Source: an uncultured Acidobacteriia bacterium
GTDB taxonomy: Bacteria; Acidobacteriota; Terriglobia; Bryobacterales; Bryobacteraceae
Assembly (NCBI GenBank): GCA_903923395.1
Contig: CAIXXM010000096.1
Span: 54,276-118,275, forward strand
DNA: 64,000 bases
Reading direction: 5' to 3'
Position numbers and translations under genes: made by a program. The notes beneath the pieces were generated by a model. That model did not search any database. It was not told the DNA's origin and saw only the letters and a program-made list of their open reading frames with translations. Shown piece by piece: positions 17,615-27,800 of the stretch (the stretch's first letter is position 1; each line of letters starts with the position of its first letter).

Positions 17615-19277
17615 TCGGGAAATCCGGCTCCGGCAACAGCGGTGCTTCCATCTGCGAGATTCTGTGGTGGCGGTGCTTCAAAGAAGCCGCCACGAAGGAA
17701 CTGAACAACGGATGCGGTTCCAAGGGCTTCGATTTGAATTCCGGATGGAACTGGCAACCGAGGTAGTACGGGTGATCTTCGATTTCGCAGATCTCCACAT
17801 AAGAGCGGTCCGGGCTCTCGCCGGTGATCCGCAGGCCCTTGGAAGTCAGCGCCTGTTCGAATTCGCGGTTGAACTCGAAACGGTGGCGGTGGCGTTCGCT
17901 GATTTCGGTGGATTTGTAGGCCTTGGCTGCGAAGGAACCTTCCTTCAAAATGCAGGGCCAAGCGCCCAGGCGCATGGTGCCGCCCAGTTCATCAATCCCC
18001 TTCAATTCGCGCAGCTTGTAGATCACACGCTGGTTGGTGGCCACGTTGAACTCCGTGGAATCGGCGTCCATCAGCCCGCACACATTGCGCGCAAATTCGA
18101 TGACCATGGTCTGCATCCCGAGGCAGATCCCGAAGTAAGGCACCTTCTTCTCGCGCGCGAACTGGATGGCATTGATCATGCCCTCGATGCCGCGTTTGCC
18201 GAAGCCGCCGGGCACCAGAATGCCGTCGTACGCTTCCAGTTCCCGCTCCAGCTTGCCCTTTTCAAAGCTCTCCGCTTCAATCCAGTGGATGTTGACCCGC
18301 ACGCTGTGCGCCGTACCGCCGTGCAGCAGGGCTTCCTTCAAGCTCTTGTAGGAATCCTCATACTCCACATACTTGCCGACCAGGGCAATATCGACGGTGT
18401 CCTTGGGATTCTTCATCCGGTGGAGCATGTCGCGCCAGGCATCCAGATCGCGCGGTGCCGTGGGACCGAGCTTCAGGTGCTCGATCACAATGTCATCCAC
18501 CTTTTCATCGGCGAAGGTGAGCGGCACTTCGTAAACGGACGCGACATCGCGCGCGGTGACCACGGAGCGCGGTTCCACGTCACAGAACAGGGCGATCTTA
18601 TCCTTCATGTCCTCTGGCAGATCGCGTTCCGCGCGGCAGAGCAGGATATCGGGCTGGATACCCAGCGCGCGCAGTTCCTTGACGGAATGCTGCGTTGGCT
18701 TCGTTTTGAGTTCCTGCGCGGCGTTGATCCACGGCACGAGGGTTACATGGACGAAAATACAGTTGTCGCGGCCCACTTCATGGCGGACCTGGCGAATCGC
18801 TTCCAGAAACGGCAGTGATTCAATATCACCCACCGTGCCCCCGATTTCGCAGATCACCACATCCACCGTGTGCGCCAGCTTCTTCACCGCAGCCTTGATC
18901 TCATTGGTGACGTGCGGAATCACCTGCACCGTCTTGCCAAGATAATCCCCGCGGCGTTCCTTCTGGATGATTTGTTCGTAGATCCGGCCGCTGGTCAGGT
19001 TGTTGGTCTGTGTGAGGTGCGCGTGCGTGAAGCGTTCGTAGTGGCCGAGATCGAGATCTGTCTCCGCGCCGTCGTCAGTCACAAAGACTTCGCCGTGCTG
19101 GAACGGACTCATGGTGCCGGGGTCGACGTTCAAGTAGGGGTCGAACTTCTGCAAAGTCACCGTCAACCCGCGGCTCTCCAGCAGCAGGCCGATCGACGCA
19201 GCCGCAATGCCCTTGCCCAGCGACGACACCACGCCGCCGGTCACGAAGATAAATTTGCCCTTCTCTGTTTCAGCCAT
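17604..19277 (-). CDS. pyrG: CTP synthase
   Basis: 557 residues from the ATG at 19277 ([19 protein letters not shown]); an in-frame ATG 8 codons upstream is less likely. The N-terminal synthetase domain has [14 protein letters not shown] and [19 protein letters not shown]. The C-terminal class I glutamine amidotransferase domain has GICLGMQ (nucleophile Cys) and CQFHPEF (His and Glu). It makes CTP from UTP, ATP and glutamine in the cytosol. Its place between kdsB and kdsA is meaningful because KdsB consumes CTP to activate KDO. It overlaps kdsB by 8 bp and kdsA by 11 bp. Confidence 0.97.
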   Translation of the reverse strand: MAETEKGKFIFVTGGVVSSLGKGIAAASIGLLLESRGLTVTLQKFDPYLNVDPGTMSPFQHGEVFVTDDGAETDLDLGHYERFTHAHLTQTNNLTSGRIYEQIIQKERRGDYLGKTVQVIPHVTNEIKAAVKKLAHTVDVVICEIGGTVGDIESLPFLEAIRQVRHEVGRDNCIFVHVTLVPWINAAQELKTKPTQHSVKELRALGIQPDILLCRAERDLPEDMKDKIALFCDVEPRSVVTARDVASVYEVPLTFADEKVDDIVIEHLKLGPTAPRDLDAWRDMLHRMKNPKDTVDIALVGKYVEYEDSYKSLKEALLHGGTAHSVRVNIHWIEAESFEKGKLERELEAYDGILVPGGFGKRGIEGMINAIQFAREKKVPYFGICLGMQTMVIEFARNVCGLMDADSTEFNVATNQRVIYKLRELKGIDELGGTMRLGAWPCILKEGSFAAKAYKSTEISERHRHRFEFNREFEQALTSKGLRITGESPDRSYVEICEIEDHPYYLGCQFHPEFKSKPLEPHPLFSSFVAASLKHRHHRISQMEAPLLPEPDFPNGN

Positions 19278-20040
19278 GCCGCACCGCCATTTTGCCTGCA
19301 TCGATCAGCCCTTGCACGCGGGCCAGGTCCTCGGGTGTATCCACACCCAGCGACTCATAATCGGTTTCCACCACTCGAATCTTGTATCCGTTCTCCAAAG
19401 CTCTCAATTGCTCCAAACGTTCCGCCTCTTCGAGCGGACCAACCTGCAAGCCGGAATACTTCAACAGGAAATCCCGGCGGTAAACATACAGCCCGATGTG
19501 TTTGAAATGAACCACGGCTCCTCCATCACGGGGATAGGGGATGGTGGAACGGGAAAAGTAAATTGCGTTTTCGAAGCGGTCGGTCACCACTTTGACGACA
19601 TTCGGGTTCGCGACTTCGCTGAGGTCTTCAATCCTCTTCTTCAGCGTACCCATAGCGATGGCCGGTTCATCCAGAAGCGGCAGAATGGCGGCATCAATCG
19701 CCGCGGGGTCAATCAGGGGTTCATCGCCCTGCACGTTGACAATATATTCCGCGTCTTCCCAAGCCGACGCCACTTCCGCGACACGGTCCGTGCCGGAGAG
19801 GTGGTCTTCGCGGGTCATTTGGACCCTGGCCCCGATCCGGCGGGCTTCGTCGTAGATCCGGCGGTCGTCCGTGGCGACAATCACGCTGGTCAAATACCGG
19901 GCCATGGACACGCGTTCGCACACGTGCTCCAGCATGGTTCGGCCTTCGATTAGAGACAGTGATTTTCCAGGAAAACGGGAGGACGCGTACCGGGCAGGGA
20001 TCACTCCCAGAATTTTGCGAGGCACACGCGATATTACCAC
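19270..20040 (-). CDS. kdsB: CMP-KDO synthetase (3-deoxy-manno-octulosonate cytidylyltransferase)
   Basis: 256 residues. The N-terminal nucleotide-binding motif [15 protein letters not shown], then [34 protein letters not shown] and [14 protein letters not shown] identify KdsB. It activates KDO as CMP-KDO for transfer to lipid A, so the cell builds conventional KDO-containing LPS. First gene of the minus-strand operon kdsB-pyrG-kdsA-pilin-pilin-like. Only about 39 bp separate its start from the divergent VWFA gene, so the two promoters must be close together or overlapping. Confidence 0.97.
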   Translation of the reverse strand: MVISRVPRKILGVIPARYASSRFPGKSLSLIEGRTMLEHVCERVSMARYLTSVIVATDDRRIYDEARRIGARVQMTREDHLSGTDRVAEVASAWEDAEYIVNVQGDEPLIDPAAIDAAILPLLDEPAIAMGTLKKRIEDLSEVANPNVVKVVTDRFENAIYFSRSTIPYPRDGGAVVHFKHIGLYVYRRDFLLKYSGLQVGPLEEAERLEQLRALENGYKIRVVETDYESLGVDTPEDLARVQGLIDAGKMAVRHG

Positions 20041-20079
20041 AATCGCCCTATGCTAGACTTCCCACAGAAGGGAAGCACC

Positions 20080-21054
20080 GTGCCATCCCGCCTGTATCCG
20101 TACACGATTCCAGTCATCCTCTTCACCGTTTGGGCCCTCTCTGCCGCTGCGCAGAACGTGAAAATCGAACCGCGTCCGAAGCCAACTGAAAACGCTCCGG
20201 TGCTGCCGAAAGCCAACATACGCGTGGATACGAATGTTGTGCTGATCCCTGTGACGGTCACTGACCCGCTGAACCGCTTCGTCACGGGCCTCGAAAAAGA
20301 GAACTTCAAGATTCTGGAAGACAAGGCCGAACAAAAAATCGTCACCTTCGGCAGCGAGGATGCTCCGCTTTCGATCGGCATCGTCTTTGACACGAGCGGC
20401 AGCATGGGCTCGAAGCTCGACAAATCCCGCCAAGCCGTTTCTGAGTTCTTCAAAACCGCCAACCCGGAAGACGAAGCCTTCCTGGTGGAGTTCAATGACC
20501 GCCCGGAACTGGTCAACCCGTTCACACACAACCTGGAAGAGATCCAGAACAAACTCACGTTCACGCAGTCCAAAGGCCGGACCGCTCTACTCGACGGCGT
20601 CTATCTCGCCCTGCACACCATGAAGAAAGCGCACAACCCCCGCAAGGCGCTGCTGGTGATTTCCGATGGCGGCGACAACAGCAGCCGTTACACGGAAAGT
20701 GAGATCAAGAATCTGGTCAAGGAAGCGGACGTACAGATCTACGCCATCGGTATTTACGAAGGCGCGGGCAGCCGTGGACGCACGCCGGAAGAGCTTTCCG
20801 GGCCCGGTTTGCTGACCGATATTTCCGAGCCAACCGGCGGAAGACACTTCATAGTGGAAAATTTAAGTGAGTTGCCCGACACGGCTGCGAAGATCGGAAT
20901 CGAACTTCGAAACCAGTACGTGCTCGGGTACAGTCCTACCAATGCGCAGAGAGATGGAAAATACCGCCGTGTCCAGGTCAAACTCGTACAGCCCCGTGGA
21001 TTGCCGCCTCTGCATGCATTCTGGAGATCCGGCTACTATGCGCCAACGCAATAA
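20080..21054 (+). CDS. Secreted VWFA-domain protein (acidobacterial family), copy 1
   Basis: 324 residues from the GTG at 20080, chosen because AAGGGA sits 6 bases upstream and a signal peptide follows at once (ending SAAAQN). An ATG at 20050 is an alternative. After the signal, a beta domain (TNVVLIPVTVTDPLNRFVTGLEKENFKI) precedes a von Willebrand A domain with the MIDAS motif DTSGS at about 104-108 and a TALLD.. segment. The C-terminus ends with a repeat-style strand region (ELRNQYVLGYSPTN). This is the organisation of the VWFA-related domain family that is abundant in acidobacteria. Metal-dependent protein binding in the envelope is likely; partners are unknown. Confidence 0.85.
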   Translation: MPSRLYPYTIPVILFTVWALSAAAQNVKIEPRPKPTENAPVLPKANIRVDTNVVLIPVTVTDPLNRFVTGLEKENFKILEDKAEQKIVTFGSEDAPLSIGIVFDTSGSMGSKLDKSRQAVSEFFKTANPEDEAFLVEFNDRPELVNPFTHNLEEIQNKLTFTQSKGRTALLDGVYLALHTMKKAHNPRKALLVISDGGDNSSRYTESEIKNLVKEADVQIYAIGIYEGAGSRGRTPEELSGPGLLTDISEPTGGRHFIVENLSELPDTAAKIGIELRNQYVLGYSPTNAQRDGKYRRVQVKLVQPRGLPPLHAFWRSGYYAPTQ

Positions 21055-21973
21055 CCGACGTGTACCAAATTCCCGCCTTTTCGCCGGGGCCGCTTTATTG
21101 CTGGCCCCGTTTTTCGTTTTCGCACAGGATCAGGATGCAGTCTTCACCAGTGACACCCGTCTGGTTTCGCTGAATGTCACCGTCGTGGACAAACAGAAGC
21201 ACCTGGTGACGAATCTGCCGCAATCGGCATTCCAGGTGTATGAGAACGGGGTGCTGCAGCCCATCAAGCTCTTCAAGCGTGAAGACGTGCCGGTCTCGAT
21301 GGGCATCATCGTGGATAACTCCGGCAGCATGCGGGATAAGCGGCAGAAAGTGGAAACCGCAGCCCTCGGTCTGGTGCGGGAATCGAACCCACAGGATGAA
21401 GCCTTCATCGTGAACTTCAATGATGAAGCCTATCTCGACGCCGATTTCACCAGCGACATCAAACTACTGGAACAGGGTCTCACCAAGATCGACTCGCGCG
21501 GCGGTACCGCGATGCGCGACGCAATCCGCATGTCGATTGATCACCTCAAAGAAAAGGCCAAGCGCGATAAGAAAGTCATTCTGGTGATCACGGATGGCAA
21601 TGATAATGCGAGTTCTTACACACTCGACAGCCTGGTGCGGCTGGCGCAGCAATCCGACACCATCATCTATGCCATTGGACTGTTGAGTGAAGAAGAAAAG
21701 CGGGAGGCGAAGAAGGCGCAGCGCGCGCTCGATCTTCTGGTGGAAAGCACTGGCGGCCAGGTCTTCTACCCGAAGGATGCTTCCGAGGTGGAAAAGATCG
21801 CGCACCAGGTGGCGCACGATATCCGCAACCAGTATTCGATTGCCTACACCCCGACCAATTCCGCACTGGACAATACATACCGCACGGTGAAGGTCAGCGT
21901 GAAGGGCCCGGGCAACCCCACGGCGCGCACCCGCAGTGGTTATTACGCATCCGCGAAGAGCATGAAAAAATGA
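21038..21973 (+). CDS. Secreted VWFA-domain protein (acidobacterial family), copy 2
   Basis: 311 residues from the ATG at 21038, which lies inside the end of copy 1 (17-bp overlap) and opens a clear signal peptide (LFAGAALLLAPFFVFAQ). GGAG lies about 12 bases upstream. The same layout as copy 1: beta domain (LVSLNVTVVDKQKHLVTNL), MIDAS motif DNSGS at about 93-97, GGTAMRDAI, and the same ending (DIRNQYSIAYTPTN...RSGYYAS). The two are tandem paralogues and probably translationally coupled. The stop overlaps the next small gene by 4 bp. Confidence 0.85.
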   Translation: MRQRNNRRVPNSRLFAGAALLLAPFFVFAQDQDAVFTSDTRLVSLNVTVVDKQKHLVTNLPQSAFQVYENGVLQPIKLFKREDVPVSMGIIVDNSGSMRDKRQKVETAALGLVRESNPQDEAFIVNFNDEAYLDADFTSDIKLLEQGLTKIDSRGGTAMRDAIRMSIDHLKEKAKRDKKVILVITDGNDNASSYTLDSLVRLAQQSDTIIYAIGLLSEEEKREAKKAQRALDLLVESTGGQVFYPKDASEVEKIAHQVAHDIRNQYSIAYTPTNSALDNTYRTVKVSVKGPGNPTARTRSGYYASAKSMKK

Positions 21974-22176
21974 TCGGTCTGCTGCTCAGCATGAGCCGGG
22001 GGTATCTGCTGACCCCATGGAAAAGCCCCTACCTGCGCTGGCGGATTGAGACGTATTCCGGGATTGAGGCGGATTCCATTACGGCGAAGGTCTTCTGGAG
22101 CTTCGTTTGGGAGAACCGGAAGAGTTTGTTCCGGTATGTTTCATGGGGCGCGGAGCAGCGCCGGAAGTTTCTGTAG
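21970..22176 (+). CDS. 68-residue protein coupled to the VWFA genes
   Basis: The ATG overlaps the stop of the VWFA gene (ATGA, 21970-21973), the usual sign of translational coupling. The product is rich in aromatic and basic residues (YLLTPWKSPYLRWRIETYSG, then KVFWSFVWENRKSLFRY) with no clear membrane helix or signal peptide. I do not recognise it. Its stop is 2 bp from the convergent purK stop, so it fills the space exactly. It is supported by overlap and placement rather than by homology. Confidence 0.55.
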   Translation: MIGLLLSMSRGYLLTPWKSPYLRWRIETYSGIEADSITAKVFWSFVWENRKSLFRYVSWGAEQRRKFL

Positions 22177-22178
22177 TC

Positions 22179-23330
22179 TCAGCGGGTTGAGTTCGCGCTT
22201 TGCGCCGTGAGCCGCGCCCGCGCTGCCCGTGCGATCTGTTCCGCCTGCGTGGCCGTTGCGCCGGTGGCGGTCAGGTGACCCATCTTGCGTCCGGGCCGCG
22301 CGTCCATCTTTCCATAGAGATGGAGTTTCACCTCCGGCACTTCGAGAGCGAAAGACCAGTCCGGCTCGCTATTGCTCCAGACGTCCCCGAGCAAGTTCGC
22401 CATCGCGGCAGGAGCCAGCATGGCCGGGCAGCCCGCCGGCAGACCGCACACCGCGCGCAGTTGCTGTTCAAATTGGCTGGTGATACAGGCATCAATGGTG
22501 AGGTGGCCCGAGTTATGCGGGCGCGGAGCCAGTTCATTGACCAGCACCTTGCCGCCACGCGTGAGAAAGAACTCCACGCAGAGAACGCCGGTAACATCCA
22601 GGGATTCCAGCAAGCCGCGGGTAATGTCCAGCACCTCGTTCTTGATGTAATCCGGGAAAGGCCCGGGGGAAAGAGAGACGTCCAGAATACCGTTCACGTG
22701 GTGGTTCAGGCTGGGCGGGTAGAACTCACAAACGCCACCAGTGCCGCGGACGCCCACCACGGAAAGTTCGGCTTCAAAATCGACCAACTGTTCGAGAACA
22801 GCTTCCTGGTGATTCATGGCGCGCCATGCGGCTTCCGCCTCTTCCAGGTTCTTCACGCGGTACTGCCCTTTGCCGTCGTAACCGAAGCCTGCCGTCTTCA
22901 GGATGGAAGGGCCCAGTTCCGGCATGGCGAGGCGCAGATCCGAAGGGCGCTGAATGGCGCGGAACGGAGTGACCGGAAAACCGTGCTGGCTGAGATAGGT
23001 TTTCTCGCGAAGGCGGTGCTGCGTGGTGTGCAGAACCGTGCCGCCAGGGCGCACGGGAGCGTGCCGTTCTGCTTCGGCAGCGGTGGCCGCCGGCACATTT
23101 TCGAATTCAAACGTGATGACATCGACACCCTGTGCGAACTTGCGCACGGCATCGAGATCCTCATAAGCCGCGTCAATCTCGACATCGGCCACCTGTCCGG
23201 TGGGAGTGTCACGGTCCGGGGAATAAGTATGGACACGGTAACCCATGCGGCGCGCGCTGATCGCGAACATACGGCCCAACTGGCCGCTGCCCAACACGCC
23301 AATGACTGAACCAGGCAGAATAGGTTTCAC
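22179..23330 (-). CDS. purK: N5-carboxyaminoimidazole ribonucleotide synthase
   Basis: 383 residues. ATP-grasp enzyme of purine synthesis that carboxylates AIR to N5-CAIR. Signatures: [21 protein letters not shown] at the N-terminus (quoted in part), [58 protein letters not shown]. Its start overlaps purE's stop by 4 bp. A standard purE-purK operon. Confidence 0.96.
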   Translation of the reverse strand: MKPILPGSVIGVLGSGQLGRMFAISARRMGYRVHTYSPDRDTPTGQVADVEIDAAYEDLDAVRKFAQGVDVITFEFENVPAATAAEAERHAPVRPGGTVLHTTQHRLREKTYLSQHGFPVTPFRAIQRPSDLRLAMPELGPSILKTAGFGYDGKGQYRVKNLEEAEAAWRAMNHQEAVLEQLVDFEAELSVVGVRGTGGVCEFYPPSLNHHVNGILDVSLSPGPFPDYIKNEVLDITRGLLESLDVTGVLCVEFFLTRGGKVLVNELAPRPHNSGHLTIDACITSQFEQQLRAVCGLPAGCPAMLAPAAMANLLGDVWSNSEPDWSFALEVPEVKLHLYGKMDARPGRKMGHLTATGATATQAEQIARAARARLTAQSANSTR

Positions 23331-23800
23331 GCGAGGGTATCTTCCAGAACTTTATTGGTTTGTTCCGCGCGAAAAGCTTCCAGCTTTGTGCGAAACGCGG
23401 GATATTTATTTCCCAGGACCGCAATCGCCAAAAGCGCGGCATTCTTTGCACCGGCGGTGCCGATGGCCAAAGTCCCCACGGGAATGCCCGCCGGCATCTG
23501 CACAATCGAGAGAAGGGAATCCACGCCACGCAGCACTTTGCTCTCGACGGGAACGCCCAGAACAGGAAGCACCGTGTGTGCGGCCGTCATGCCCGGCAGA
23601 TGAGCAGCGCCACCGGCACCGGCGATAATCACTTCAATGCCCCGCCCTGCGGCCTGTTCGGCAAACTCCACCATGCGGTTTGGGGTGCGGTGCGCGGAAA
23701 TAATCAGGCACTCATGCGCGACGCCGAAACCGGTGAGTGTTTCGCTGGCAGTGCGCATGGTATCCCAGTCAGACTTGCTGCCCATAATGATGGACACCAA
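23327..23800 (-). CDS. purE: N5-carboxyaminoimidazole ribonucleotide mutase
   Basis: 157 residues, the normal size for class I Pur[32 protein letters not shown] and [31 protein letters not shown] (in parts) carry the substrate-binding Ser, Asp and His. It converts N5-CAIR to CAIR. First gene of purE-purK. About 100 bp separates it from the divergent small zinc-ribbon gene. Confidence 0.97.
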   Translation of the reverse strand: MVSIIMGSKSDWDTMRTASETLTGFGVAHECLIISAHRTPNRMVEFAEQAAGRGIEVIIAGAGGAAHLPGMTAAHTVLPVLGVPVESKVLRGVDSLLSIVQMPAGIPVGTLAIGTAGAKNAALLAIAVLGNKYPAFRTKLEAFRAEQTNKVLEDTLA

Positions 23801-23904
23801 GGGCGCGGAAGTAGGCGATGCAGGTTGAGTATCCGTCTGATTTCCCCTTATTGAAGAATACCAAGGGCACCTGTTGGATCCGGCGTATTCTAAGATAAAA
23901 AACT

Positions 23905-24081
23905 ATGGCCCCGACAGGCAAAACTCCTCCAAAGGAAGTAGTTAAGTGCCCCAGATGTCAATCCCTTGACGTGGTCAGGGTTCCCAAGAATGGCTGGGAA
24001 CGGTTTCGCGCGGTATTCGGAGAGTTGCAGGCGTTGACTTGCAAAGCCTGCCTGCACAGGTTTGTCCGGCCTTTGGAATAA
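23905..24081 (+). CDS. Small zinc-ribbon protein, 58 residues
   Basis: An ATG frame of 58 residues with two Cys pairs, C15-P-R-C18 and C46-K-A-C49, spaced like a zinc ribbon. The sequence between them (VVRVPKNGWERFRAVFGELQ) is basic and likely folds into the ribbon; the ending is LHRFVRPLE. The paired knuckles make a chance frame unlikely. It could bind nucleic acid or act as a small structural partner. Function unknown. A GC-rich hairpin-like sequence follows the stop, and the next gene begins 27 bp later on the same strand. Confidence 0.7.
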   Translation: MAPTGKTPPKEVVKCPRCQSLDVVRVPKNGWERFRAVFGELQALTCKACLHRFVRPLE

Positions 24082-24108
24082 TGCCCGCCCGGCGGGGATA
24101 TATGGGGC

Positions 24109-24801
24109 ATGAAACACCTCCTGTTGCTGCTGGCATCCGCATCATTATTCGCCGCTGCCCCTTCTCATTCCCCTATCCTGGTGGAACTGTTCACCTCCGA
24201 AGGATGCTCCAGTTGCCCGCCTGCTGACAAACTCCTGGAACAACTCGACAAAGACGCCGCGGAAGACGTCATCGTCCTCAGCGAGCACGTGGATTACTGG
24301 AACCACATCGGCTGGCGCGACCCCTTCTCTTCAGCCGTTTACAGCGACCGCCAAAGGGCCTATGCGAGTCACTTCCGGATTGAGTCCGTCTACACGCCGC
24401 AGATGGTGGTGGATGGTGTTGCGGAGTTCGTTGGCTCAGACGCACGGCAGGCCAGGTCTTCCATCCTGAACGCAGCGCGGAAACCCAAGGCTGGCATCCG
24501 CGTGACTTCCCTCGGCGAAGGCAAGGTTCGGATTGAAGCCGACGCGATCACCGGGCAGGATGCTGACGTGTACCTCGCCATTGCGGCCAACGGAGAGACC
24601 TCCAATGTAAAGAGCGGCGAAAACGGCGGCCGCAAGCTGCATCACGTGGCCGTGGTCAAGACACTGACAAAGATCGGCACCGCGAAGAAAGGGGAGGCCT
24701 TCCACAAAGACATCGATGCGCGGACCCAGGACGGCCAGCGCATCGTTGCTTTTCTTCAGGAACGCGGGCCGGGACGAATCCTCGCCGCGGGAAAACTCTA
24801 A
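24109..24801 (+). CDS. Exported DUF1223 thioredoxin-like protein
   Basis: 230 residues with a signal peptide (1-17, ending FAAA). DUF1223 signatures: VELFTSEGCSSCPPADK with a thioredoxin-style CxxC (C-S-S-C), LSEHVDYWNHIGWRDPFSS, and RIESVYTPQMVVDG. The family is periplasmic and has a thioredoxin-like fold; the biochemical role is not settled, though redox activity is plausible from the CxxC. It is convergent with the RND efflux genes, with the second copy of the 22-nt repeat between them. Confidence 0.88.
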   Translation: MKHLLLLLASASLFAAAPSHSPILVELFTSEGCSSCPPADKLLEQLDKDAAEDVIVLSEHVDYWNHIGWRDPFSSAVYSDRQRAYASHFRIESVYTPQMVVDGVAEFVGSDARQARSSILNAARKPKAGIRVTSLGEGKVRIEADAITGQDADVYLAIAANGETSNVKSGENGGRKLHHVAVVKTLTKIGTAKKGEAFHKDIDARTQDGQRIVAFLQERGPGRILAAGKL

Positions 24802-24813
24802 CCCGGGAAACAA

Positions 24814-24835
24814 GCCGCACAGTGGACGCCTTCGG
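24814..24835. repeat. 22-nt dispersed repeat, copy 2
   Basis: Matches 14745-14766 at 20 of 22 positions and likewise lies directly after a plus-strand stop codon (here the DUF1223 gene) facing a convergent gene end. Confidence 0.45.
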
Positions 24836-24846
24836 GCCGGGTGCAG

Positions 24847-27800
24847 CTAACCCTCAAACCCCGGTTCCGGAGCCGGCAGGTGATCCTTCGGGCCAGCGGC
24901 GGTCACATAGAGCGTCGGCAGCAGGAAGACGTTAAAGACCACGCCCACCAGCAACCCGCCGACGATCACGATCGCGAAAGGCCGCTGCGAATCCGACCCG
25001 ATGCCATTCGAAAGAGCAGCGGGAAGCAGACCGAGAGTCGCCACAAGCGTGGTCATCAAAATCGGCCGCAGACGAAGCACTGCTCCTTCCACGGCGGCAT
25101 CAGCGATGGAATGACCGCGCGCCCGGAGCTGGTTGATGTACTCCACCATGATGACGCCCGTTTGCACAGAGACACCGAAGAGTGCCAGGAAGCCGACGCC
25201 GGAGGACACACTGAAATTCGTGTGGGTCATCAGCAACGCGAGCAGTCCGCCCAGCGGTGCCATGGATATATTCGCCAACATGAGCATGGCCCACTTGAAC
25301 GACTTGAACATGGTGTACAGGATGAAGAAGATCAGCAGGATCGTGATCGGCAGCACGATGGCGAGACGCCGGGAGGAGCGCTTCTGGCTTTCGTATTCAC
25401 CGGCCCAGCTGAGGTGGTAACCGACCGGAAGCTTGACGTTCTTCTCCACCTTGGCGATGGCTTCTTCCACGGCACCGCCCAAATCACGGCCGCGGACGCT
25501 GTATTTGATCGCAACGTAGCGGGAGTTCTCTTCGCGGGAGATCGATGACGCACCATCGATCACCTTCACATCGCAGACCTGCGAAAGGGCCACACGCTCA
25601 TTGTTCGGGGCCAGAATCCGGATGTTCTCAATGGCCTCTTTGCTATTGCGGTAAGGCGCGTCATAGCGGAGAACCAGATCGTAACGCTGTTCCCCCTGCA
25701 AAACCTGGGTCAGGGCATTGCCGCCGACCGCCGTCTGAATCGCATCCTGCACATCAGAAACATTCAGCCCGTAACGCGCCGCGGCGGCACGGTTCACGGT
25801 GAAGTTGAGATTGGGCTGGCCGACGACGCGGAACAGGCCAAGATCCTGCACGCCATTAACGGTCTTCATCTGTGAGATGATCCGTTCTCCGGTCGCTTCG
25901 AGTTCACGAAGATCCGTGCCATAGACCTTCACGGCCAGCTGCCCTTTCACGCCCGATACAGCTTCTTCCATGTTGTCCGCGATGGGCTGTGAGAAGTTCC
26001 AGAGGACGCCGGGAATCTTTTCGAGTTCCCGATCCATGGCACCGATCAGCTCTTCTTTGTCTTCCGCGAAGACCTTGCGCCATTCTTCTTTCGGTTTGAG
26101 ATCGACAAAGTATTCGGTATTGAAGAAGCCCGTGGTGTCTGTACCGTCATCCGGACGCCCCACCTGGCTGGTGACCACCGTCACTTCGGGGAACGTCGCG
26201 AGGACCCGCCGCGCTTGCGTCATCAGCCGGATACCTTCCGCCGGGCCGGTGGAGGGTGCCAGTGTGCCGCGAACCCAGATTGCGCCTTCATCCAGGTGCG
26301 GGAGAAATTCTGAACCAATGGCTCCGCCGAGCAGCAACCAGGCGCTGGTGCAAATGCCGGCCAGCGCGAACCCAAAGACCACCACAGGAATGCGCACCGC
26401 GAAGGACAGTGCGCGCCGGTAAATGCGGGTGAGCAATTCCATTAGCGGATTGTGCCATTCGCTGGTGCCCTTGGGGAATACGATCAGCGCCAGCACCGGT
26501 GCCAGCACCATGGAGAAGAGCAGAGCACCGGCCAGAGCGAACGCAACCGTCCAGGCCATGGGCTTGAAGAGGCGGCCTTCCACACGCTGCAGAGTGAAGA
26601 TCGGCAGGTAGGCGGTGATGATGATGCCGATGGCGAAGAACACAGGCCGGATGACTTCATGAGCCGATTCGCGGATGACTTCGAGCGTGGGCCTGGTGTC
26701 GCCTTCGCGCTTGTGGCTGAGATGCCGCACCAGATTCTCCACCATGACGACGGCTCCATCCACCACCATGCCGAAATCGAGCGCGCCGAGGGAGAGAAGA
26801 TTCGCGGGAATATGCCGCAGGTCGAGACAGATGGAAGCGAACAGCAAGGCGAAGGGAATGGTGAGGGCGACGATGATCGCGCCGCGGACATTGCCCAGGA
26901 AGACAAACAAGATCAACGTGACCAGGATGATGCCTTCGGTCAGATTGTGGAGCACGGTATGCGTGGTGTAGTGCACCAGATCACTGCGGTCAAGAAACGG
27001 CACCACCTTGACGCCCGGCGGCAGGATCTTGGTGTTGAGCTCTTCCACCTTCTTGTGGATGGCATCCAGAGTGGCGTCTGATTCCGCGCCTTTACGGAGC
27101 AGAACAATTCCTTCAACGGAATCCGCCTCATCAATAATCCGGCCATCTTTGCGGTGGATCGCTTTCGCCACCTGGCCCAAACGGATTCTGGGGCCCTGCT
27201 GCACGGTGGCGATATCGCGGACCTTCAGCGCCGTCCCATTGCTGGTCTTGATGACCGTATCTTCGATATCACGCACGTTGCGCACCAAGCCAACCGCGCG
27301 CACGTTGATCTGTTGCAGACCCGCTTCGATAAAGCTGCCACCGGCGTTGACGTTATTGTTCGTCAACTGCTGCTCAATCTGCGGCAGCGTCAAACCGTAG
27401 GAGATCAACTTATCGGGATTCAGCTTGATTTGATACTCACGTGTGGTGCCGCCGAAGCTCGACACGTCCACCACATTGGGAACCGACTTGAATTGCTTTT
27501 CGAGCACCCAGTCTTCGAGCGATTTCAGCTCCATCAAGTCATATTGCGGATTGGTGCTGGTCAGGTTATAGAAGTAGATCTGGCCCACCGGGCTGAAATC
27601 CGGGCCGATGGAGGGTTGCAGATTCTGGGGCAACGTCACGGCGGACAAGCGTTCCAGCACCTTCTGCCTGTTCCAGTCATTCTCAGACTGGTCGTCGAAA
27701 ATCAGCATCACGCTCGACAGCCCGAAAAGCGAGGTGGAACGGAGATGCTCCAGATGCGGGATGCCGTTCATCTGGATTTCAATGGGCACAGTGACCTGCT

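Noticed and set aside
17391..18818. A 475-codon plus-strand frame opposite pyrG and kdsA
   Set aside because: Both minus-strand enzymes are certain from catalytic motifs; the plus frame has none.
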